Positions 1-5,568 of a DNA stretch of 5,568 nucleotides are shown piece after piece. Below the pieces are notes generated by a model that saw only the letters and a program-made list of their open reading frames with translations, made no database searches and had not been told where the DNA came from. Source of the DNA: Sva-07 sp041686315 (GTDB taxonomy: Bacteria; Actinomycetota; Acidimicrobiia; Acidimicrobiales; Ilumatobacteraceae). The number at the start of each line of letters is the position of its first letter. Positions within the stretch are counted from its first letter, which is position 1. A program made the position numbers and the translations under genes. The stretch spans positions 1 through 5,568 of the forward strand of contig JAWLEC010000183.1 in the NCBI GenBank assembly GCA_041686315.1, written 5' to 3'.

Positions 1-1
1 A

Positions 2-1447
2 CCGGGCGACACGAGCCTCGATCCGGTGCAGCTGGCCGTCACACGCCACCCGGCCACGGGTGGCCGGCGCGGCGTCCTCGTGGTGAACCCCGGCGGGCCG
101 GGGGCGCCGGGCCTCGACGCCGTCTGGTCGCTGCGCCCCGAGCTGCCGACCGAACTCCTCGATGCCTACGACATCGTGAGCTGGGACCCCCGGGGCGTCG
201 GGTCGTCCACGCCCTCCATCAGCTGCGGTTCGAACCCGGACCTCGACGATCCCGTCGTGATGATCGAGTGTGCAGCCGCCACCGGTGACCTCGCCGCCCA
301 CCTCGCTGCTCCGTACTCGGCCGCCGACCTCGAGACGATCCGCATTGCGCTCGGCGAGCGGACGATCGACTACCTCGGCTACAGCTACGGCACGGCGATC
401 GGTACGCAGTACGCCGCCCGGTATCCCGACGGTGTCGGCGGATTCGTGCTCGACGGTGCCGTCGATCCCGACGCCGGAGGCCCCGACGGCGAGTTCGGCG
501 ACGGCTTTCCCTTCTACGCAGCCGACGGAACCGCGGCAGCGGCGGAGCGGTTCCACGAACTCTGCGACGCCACCGAGCGGTGTCTGCCGGGATCGCCGTC
601 GTCGCGCAGCGTGCTCGACGTGTTGCGCACCAGCGTCGCCACGCTGCCCACGGATGCCTTCGAGCCCGAACCCGCCACGGTGGATGCCGACACCCTCGAC
701 GGTGTCGTCGACTCCGCCCTCTACGACGTGCGCAACTGGCCGCTGTTGGCGACGGCGCTCGGCGACGCCTGGCAAAGGGGCGGTGGCGATGCATCCACCC
801 TCGCCGCACTCGCGGCCATCGACCCCGTGATCGTGACCGGTGACGAGCCGGTCGGTGACGGGCCCGACGACTTCGAGGTCGCCAACCTGGTGATCTACTG
901 CGCCGACTTCGCCCATGTCGTCGACGACACCCAGTACTGCGATCTGTTGTCGCGCAACGAGCAACCGCTCACGCCCGTGTCGGCCGTCGACGTGGCCCGT
1001 CCGATCCTGGTGATCGGCACCGAGTACGACCCGGCGACGCCGGGCTACCACGCCGTCGAGATGGCGTCCGCCCTGGGCGACGCGTTCCCGCTGACGTGGG
1101 CCGGCGTGGGGCACACGGTGTTCCCCGGCATCAGCGACTGCATCGACGACATCGTGGTGGCGCACCTGCTCGACGGGGTCACGCCGAGCGGCGGCCCGAG
1201 CTGCCCGTTCGTCGACGGCGTCTTCTCCGACGCCGAGATCGCCGACATGGCGTTCACCCTCGATCCGGTGGAGGCACGCGCTGCGCTGTCCGACATGCTG
1301 CTGGCCGCAGCGCCGACAGGCGAGGACACGGTCTGCGTGGCCGATCAGCTGACGCGTGAGACCACCCGCGTGGTCATCCACGTGGTGCTCGGAGTGCAGT
1401 CGGCCGAGGCGGTGATCGCCGTGGACGCCGCTCGGGCGGCGTGTTGA
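2..1447 (+). CDS. Secreted alpha/beta hydrolase, TAP-like (tripeptidyl aminopeptidase) family, 5' partial
   Basis: Probable extracytoplasmic serine peptidase or esterase. Numbering below counts from the GTG codon at 26, but the frame stays open to the window edge and reads GDTSLDP just before it, like the usual 'LDP..G..I.LAV.RH' N-terminal strand, so the real start and any signal peptide lie upstream. Visible fold landmarks: oxyanion-type NPGGPG (21-26), WDPRGVG (53-59), nucleophile elbow GYSYGT with Ser120, Asp335 in the EYDPATP segment characteristic of the TAP-like C-terminal domain, and His363 in GVGHTVF. This completes a Ser-Asp-His triad. Ten cysteines (67, 82, 180, 186, 292, 305, 372, 393, 437, 473) suggest disulfides and export. 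About 80 residues follow the TAP-like part and carry the last two Cys. The gene converges on the fumarase gene 33 bases away. Substrate is unknown; the family includes proteases and esterases. Family call is firm, specificity is not. Confidence 0.9.
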   Translation, partial: PGDTSLDPVQLAVTRHPATGGRRGVLVVNPGGPGAPGLDAVWSLRPELPTELLDAYDIVSWDPRGVGSSTPSISCGSNPDLDDPVVMIECAAATGDLAAHLAAPYSAADLETIRIALGERTIDYLGYSYGTAIGTQYAARYPDGVGGFVLDGAVDPDAGGPDGEFGDGFPFYAADGTAAAAERFHELCDATERCLPGSPSSRSVLDVLRTSVATLPTDAFEPEPATVDADTLDGVVDSALYDVRNWPLLATALGDAWQRGGGDASTLAALAAIDPVIVTGDEPVGDGPDDFEVANLVIYCADFAHVVDDTQYCDLLSRNEQPLTPVSAVDVARPILVIGTEYDPATPGYHAVEMASALGDAFPLTWAGVGHTVFPGISDCIDDIVVAHLLDGVTPSGGPSCPFVDGVFSDAEIADMAFTLDPVEARAALSDMLLAAAPTGEDTVCVADQLTRETTRVVIHVVLGVQSAEAVIAVDAARAAC

Positions 1448-1470
1448 GCGTCTCGCCCGGACCGAGGCTC
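1446..1470. terminator. Weak hairpin in the convergent gene junction, possible bidirectional terminator
   Basis: GAGC (1446-1449) pairs with GCTC (1467-1470), and CTCG (1452-1455) with CGAG (1463-1466), leaving a two-base bulge and a seven-base loop. It overlaps the stop codon of the + strand hydrolase gene and lies 10 bases beyond the stop of the - strand fumarase gene. A competing pairing, TCTCG (1451-1455) with CGAGA (1476-1480), uses some of the same bases. There is no T tract. The position between two converging genes fits a terminator, but short GC stems are frequent by chance in DNA of this composition. Confidence 0.3.
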
Positions 1471-1480
1471 GACCACGAGA

Positions 1481-3139
<1,659 letters not shown>

Positions 3140-3146
3140 GCGGCCG

Positions 3147-3152
3147 AGCCTA
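3147..3152 (-). promoter_or_regulatory. Predicted -10 element for a leaderless fumarase transcript
   Basis: On the - strand TAGGCT matches the actinobacterial TANNNT -10 pattern and ends exactly seven bases before the ATG at 3139. Transcription would then begin at or next to the A of the start codon. No usable Shine-Dalgarno lies between, which fits leaderless initiation. No convincing -35 hexamer is visible. A TANNNT match alone is weak evidence; the exact spacing and the lack of an SD give it weight. Confidence 0.5.
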
Positions 3153-3197
3153 TTGCTCGCCCTCCGGCGCCACCCATCCCGCCCCGCCCCAACCCGC

Positions 3198-3244
3198 AAC
3201 GCGTGAACAGTGTGCGGTCGGTCGCCGCACACTGTTCACGCGTT
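3198..3244. repeat. Intergenic palindrome copy 1 (perfect 20-bp arms, 7-base loop); REP-like or terminator
   Basis: The left arm at 3198-3217 (AACGCGTGAACAGTGTGCGG) is the exact reverse complement of 3225-3244; the loop is TCGGTCG (3218-3224). The pairing stops abruptly at both arm ends, since 3197/3245 do not pair. It starts 37 bases past the stop of the leftward lipoprotein hydrolase gene and ends 58 bases before the fumarase ATG. A 20-bp stem just after a stop codon can act as an intrinsic terminator. There is no T tract after it, as is often the case in high-GC actinobacteria. The near-identical second copy at 4720-4766 shows it is a dispersed element rather than a unique terminator. No target-site duplication or transposase is visible. 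Confidence 0.9.
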
Positions 3245-3281
3245 CGGCGGAGGCAGCAGGGGAGGCGGCGAGCCGTGCCGG

Positions 3282-4654
3282 CTACTTGGCCATGAAGACG
3301 ACGTCGTCGGGGATCTCGGTGGTGGCGGCGTCGATCATCTCGGCGTCACGGAACACCGAGTCGAGGAACGCGATCGCGAAGGTGTTGGTGAGCTCCTTGG
3401 CACGGTCGATCGGCATGTCGCCGGGCGAACAGCCCTCGACGGCCTGCGAGTCGATCGTCTCGATCACCGCCTCCGGCACCGCCGTCTCCAGCGTGGGGAG
3501 GAACTCCTGGTAGTCGCAGACGTCGGTGAAGCTCTGGTGCTGGGCATCCACGAGTTCCACCCGGTAGTGCGGCTGACTGCTGCTGAGGTCCCACGCCCGC
3601 GTCACGTTCGGATCCACCGGTGTGGTCTGGTCGTTCGTGCCCCCGATCACCATCGACGGAATCGTGATGGAGGCGAATCCCTCGTCGCTGATGCCGCCGC
3701 TGGCCGGAGCGAGTGGGATGATCGCGTCCACGCGAGGGTCGGGGTCGAGCCGGCCCTGCTCCCCGGAGTAGCCAGCAGCCGTTGCATACGTGGTGAATCC
3801 TCCGGCGGAATGGCCGGTGACGGCGACGTCCTCGGGATCGACGGCGGCGACGAAGCCGACCGTCTCGGGGCGCTGCGGGTCGGTCATGGCATCGATCACG
3901 GCCGACACGTCCTGGGGCCGGTTGAGCGCATTGACCGGCCCGGGTGCCTCCGCTCCGGCCAGCCGGTCGACTGCGGTGTTGCCGGTGTGGTCGGCGGCCG
4001 CCACGACGTAGCCGTGGCTGGCGATCGCCTCGGTGTAGTAGGACGCGATGTAGCGGAGGCCGCCGCTGCCGTGGGAGTACACCACGAGCGGGAACGGCCC
4101 GTCGGCGGAGATCTGCGCCGGGTCGGCCGTCACGGCGTCGGGTGACTCGAAGTACAGGCCGGGGATGAGGGTGTACTGGTGGAGCGGCGCATCGCCGCCG
4201 TCGTCGAGGGGGAACCAGACGTCGAGCGTGAGTGGGCGGTCGCTGTCGGCGTTGATCGTGACCGTCTGCACGCCGACGTCGTAGGGGCCGGCGTCGATCG
4301 TCTCGAAGGCGGCGAGCGGAGGTTCCGTCTCCACCGGCGCCTCGGTGGTGGGCGCCNNNNNNNNNNNNNNNNNNNNNNNNNNNNNNNNNNNNNNNNNNNN
4401 NNNNNNNNNNNNNNNNNNNNNNNNNNNNNNNNNNNNNNNNNNNNNNNNNNNNNNNNCTCGGTGGTGGGCGCCTCGGTGGCCGGAGGATCCGTGGAGGGCG
4501 GCTCGGTGTTCGGCGGCTGGGTGTCCGGCGGCTCGGTGTCGGCCGCCGATTCGACGGGGGCGGAGGTGGTGTCGGAGGCCGAGTCGTCGTCGCTGCCGCA
4601 GGCTGCAACCACGAGGACGGAGACCAGGCCGAGAGCTGTCAGTCGTGAACGCAC
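3282..4654 (-). CDS. Lipoprotein alpha/beta hydrolase (PAF-acetylhydrolase / dienelactone-hydrolase-like), interrupted by assembly gap
   Basis: Probable membrane-anchored extracytoplasmic serine esterase or lipase. From the GTG at 4654 the protein opens with MRSR, a hydrophobic stretch and the lipobox VAAC (Cys19), then an acidic GSDDD and a Thr/Glu/Pro-rich linker holding the 100-N gap. The catalytic domain follows. Numbering from the GTG at 4334: oxyanion segment YSHGSGG (86-92), nucleophile elbow GHSAGG with Ser176, Asp235 in GGTNDQTTP, His266 in DAQHQS. Cys273 and Cys302 could form a disulfide near the histidine. The stop is TAG. Codon phase differs across the gap as deposited (100 N shifts frame), so the CDS reads only if the true gap is 2 modulo 3 bases; collapsing the repeat gives 418 aa. 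A GTG at 4681 is an alternative start, but 4654 gives a better signal peptide and follows a -10 box by six bases. Substrate is unknown; the PAF-AH/dienelactone assignment is by motif and general resemblance. Confidence 0.85.
4317..4537 (-). repeat. 15-base-period repeat coding a T-x-P-P-x linker in the lipoprotein
   Basis: Pentapeptides TEPPD, TQPPN, TEPPS, TDPPA and TEAPT follow one another before the gap, and APTTEAPVETEPP continues after it. Such Thr/Pro/acidic linkers commonly space a lipoprotein's catalytic domain from the membrane through the cell wall. The DNA period is 15 bases. The 16-mer CTCGGTGGTGGGCGCC occurs at both gap edges (4341-4356 and 4457-4472) in the same codon phase. Copy number is not determinable from this assembly. 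Confidence 0.85.
4357..4456. other. Assembly gap (exactly 100 N) inside the lipoprotein linker
   Basis: A run of exactly 100 N is the conventional filler for a gap of unknown size. It sits in a short tandem repeat, with identical 16-base sequence on each side. As deposited it breaks the reading frame, because 100 is 1 modulo 3 while continuity needs 2 modulo 3. The length should therefore not be taken literally. Confidence 0.97.
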
Positions 4655-4660
4655 GGCGGC

Positions 4661-4666
4661 ACCGTA
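4661..4666 (-). promoter_or_regulatory. Predicted -10 element for a leaderless lipoprotein hydrolase transcript
   Basis: On the - strand TACGGT fits TANNNT and is followed by six bases (GCCGCC) and then the GTG at 4654. That spacing would put the transcription start at the start codon. The six bases hold no Shine-Dalgarno. No clear -35 hexamer is seen. It is the second start in this window with the same arrangement and it supports choosing 4654 over the GTG at 4681. Confidence 0.45.
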
Positions 4667-4719
4667 GTGCGACCGCCGCACGACCGCCCGGTCGGGCGCG
4701 ACCGGCTGCCCCTCCCCCG

Positions 4720-4766
4720 AACGCGTGAACAGTGTGCGGCCACTCGCCGCGAACTGTTCACGCGTT
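4720..4766. repeat. Intergenic palindrome copy 2 (20-base arms, one G-A mismatch, one T-G wobble, 7-base loop)
   Basis: The left arm 4720-4739 is identical, base for base, to the left arm of the copy at 3198. The right arm 4747-4766 differs from a perfect complement at two adjacent positions (4751-4752, GA instead of AC), giving one wobble and one mismatch. The loop is CCACTCG (4740-4746), also seven bases, and shares its final TCG with copy 1. It lies 15 bases beyond the TauE/SafE stop and 65 bases before the lipoprotein GTG. No T tract follows on the - strand. The same terminator-or-REP interpretation applies as for copy 1. Confidence 0.9.
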
Positions 4767-4781
4767 GTGCTGGGGCCTGGG

Positions 4782-5504
4782 TCAGAAGGTCTCGGCCAGC
4801 AGCGCGATCGACGCCGCCGTACAGATCACGAGGACAGCCGGACGCACGATCACCGGGTTCAGGCGGTCCTTGATCGCCCGCGCCGTCACCACGCCGACGA
4901 TCACCGCCGGGATCAGCAGCGCCGCCAACTCCAGCTGCCGGGTCCCGAACTGGCCGGCGGGCACGAGGGCGATCAGGGTCATCACGCCACCGACGGCGAA
5001 GAACGCCGAGATCGACGACCGCATCACCGCAGGGTCACTGTGCTGGTAGGTGAGCGCCATCGGTGGGCCGCCGACCCCGGTGGTGGTGGCGCCGAACCCC
5101 GACGCCAGGCCTGCCGCCACCAGTGCGCCGTCCGTCGGCTCGAACCGCCTGCTGGTGAGCGAGGCGACCACGGCGATCAGCACCGAACCGGCCACGAGCA
5201 GCGCCAGTATCCGGTCGCTCAGCGCAGCCACCACCAGCGCGCCGAGGATCACCCCGGGAATCCGGCCGAGCAGGGCGAAGCCCACGCCCCGACCCTCGAT
5301 GTGCTGCCGGTCGGCCCAGGCGATGGCGATCGTGAGTGGCATCACCGACAGCACGATCGCGGTCGGGATGAAGTCGGGGTCGGCGAGCGCCAGCACCGGA
5401 GAGGCGATCATCCCCAGCCCGATCCCGATCGACGCCTGCACGACGGCGCCGACGTACACCACGAGCACGACCGCGATGGTGATGCCCACCGACAGTCCGG
5501 CCAT
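4782..5504 (-). CDS. TauE/SafE-family membrane exporter (sulfite exporter family)
   Basis: Integral membrane protein of 240 aa, a typical size for the family, which moves sulfite, sulfoacetate or other organic or sulfur-containing anions across the cytoplasmic membrane. It shows the family's two-fold internal layout: GAVVQASIGIGLGMIASP (about 19-36) in the first half and GLASGFGATTTGVGGPPMAL (132-151) in the second. Hydrophobic helices lie around 5-25, 45-63, 75-95, 97-115, 127-140, 163-182, 190-209 and 220-236. Charged loops between them include ADRQHIEGR and SRRFEPTDG. I start at the ATG at 5504, which has GAAGGA six bases upstream and overlaps the stop of the preceding gene as TGATG. A longer frame to 5555 adds a polar, Arg-rich, non-family N-terminus and ignores the SD. 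It is probably translationally coupled to the upstream gene. No sulfur-metabolism gene is in the window to fix the substrate. Confidence 0.92.
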   Translation of the reverse strand: MAGLSVGITIAVVLVVYVGAVVQASIGIGLGMIASPVLALADPDFIPTAIVLSVMPLTIAIAWADRQHIEGRGVGFALLGRIPGVILGALVVAALSDRILALLVAGSVLIAVVASLTSRRFEPTDGALVAAGLASGFGATTTGVGGPPMALTYQHSDPAVMRSSISAFFAVGGVMTLIALVPAGQFGTRQLELAALLIPAVIVGVVTARAIKDRLNPVIVRPAVLVICTAASIALLAETF

Positions 5505-5568
5505 CAGCGGTCCTTCATCCGCTTCGGATCGGCGGTGGCAGGATCGTCGGGCCACTGGTGCTTCGGAT
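5504..5568 (-). CDS. C-terminal end of an upstream gene (unidentified, partial)
   Basis: The final 20 codons before a TGA at 5504-5506 read PKHQWPDDPATADPKRMKDR on the - strand; the rest lies beyond the window. Nearly all third positions are G or C (about 17 of 20), as expected for a real coding frame here, and the residues form a plausible hydrophilic C-terminus. The stop shares one base with the TauE/SafE ATG (TGATG), a common sign of translational coupling and of one operon. A nine-base direct repeat, ATCCGAAGC, recurs in the fragment and accounts for the repeated PK. Too short to assign a family. An untranslated leader is the alternative. Confidence 0.6.
   Translation of the reverse strand, partial: PKHQWPDDPATADPKRMKDR
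5511..5516 (-). promoter_or_regulatory. Shine-Dalgarno of the TauE/SafE gene
   Basis: GAAGGA on the - strand ends six bases before the ATG at 5504. It lies within the end of the upstream coding frame. This site decides the start against the longer frame to 5555. It also contrasts with the fumarase and lipoprotein genes, which lack one. Confidence 0.7.

Noticed and set aside
219..830. Overlapping frames on both strands inside the TAP-like hydrolase gene
   Set aside because: Arg/Pro/Ser-rich shadows with no domain; the main frame carries the catalytic Ser, Asp and His.
3161..3165. GGAGG on the - strand as the fumarase Shine-Dalgarno
   Set aside because: It lies 21 bases before the ATG, far outside normal spacing, and upstream of the predicted -10 box.
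3140..3232. N-terminal extension of the fumarase to a start at 3232
   Set aside because: It runs through the palindrome and the -10 box, adds a 31-residue Arg/Gly-rich stretch absent from the family, and the ATG at 3139 already gives the expected length.
3198..3244. Palindrome as a CRISPR repeat, attachment site or inverted end of an insertion sequence
   Set aside because: The two copies are about 1.5 kb apart around an ordinary gene, with no spacer array, integrase, transposase or target duplication; each copy is itself a full hairpin.
3271..3283. Small hairpin AGCCG-TGC-CGGCT at the lipoprotein stop codon
   Set aside because: Five base pairs with a three-base loop is expected by chance in GC-rich DNA, and it overlaps the stop codon.
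3210..4145. A 311-aa + strand frame opposite the lipoprotein hydrolase
   Set aside because: His/Arg/Gly/Val-rich antisense frame whose initial codons lie in the palindrome; the opposite strand encodes a hydrolase with a complete catalytic triad.
5505..5555. Upstream start at 5555 for the TauE/SafE gene
   Set aside because: It adds a polar Arg-rich leader before the first membrane helix, while the ATG at 5504 has a well-spaced GAAGGA and TGATG coupling.

Overview
The window is high-GC bacterial DNA. Its strong G/C third-position bias, Thr/Glu/Pro-rich lipoprotein linker, secreted tripeptidyl-aminopeptidase-like hydrolase and TANNNT-type leaderless promoters suggest an actinobacterium, possibly the Acidimicrobiia. 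That placement is inference; no rRNA or other marker is present. A run of exactly 100 N (4357-4456) marks it as a draft or metagenome scaffold.

Layout, left to right. (1) 2-1447, + strand: 3' part of a probably secreted alpha/beta hydrolase of the TAP-like (tripeptidyl aminopeptidase) family, its start lying outside the window. (2) 1448-1480: 33-base convergent junction with a weak hairpin. (3) 1481-3139, - strand: a complete two-domain class I [4Fe-4S] fumarate hydratase, 552 aa. (4) 3140-3281: intergenic, with a -10 box placed for a leaderless fumarase transcript and a perfect 20-bp palindrome. (5) 3282-4654, - strand: a lipoprotein alpha/beta hydrolase (PAF-acetylhydrolase/dienelactone-hydrolase type), interrupted by the assembly gap in its repetitive linker. 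(6) 4655-4781: intergenic, again with a -10 box abutting the start codon and a second copy of the palindrome. (7) 4782-5504, - strand: a TauE/SafE-family membrane exporter, 240 aa. (8) 5504-5568, - strand: the last codons of an upstream gene whose stop overlaps the TauE start as TGATG.

The genes do not form one pathway. The fumarase belongs to the TCA cycle, the two hydrolases act outside the membrane on unknown esters or peptides, and the TauE/SafE protein is a transporter probably co-transcribed with the partial gene to its right. Each - strand unit appears to be a separate transcript, with the palindrome at each boundary. I see no defence system, mobile element, CRISPR array or RNA gene. 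The observations most worth following are the two-copy palindrome between leftward genes, the two predicted leaderless starts, and evidence that the 100-N gap is an artefact of a short in-frame repeat whose true size could be zero or negative.
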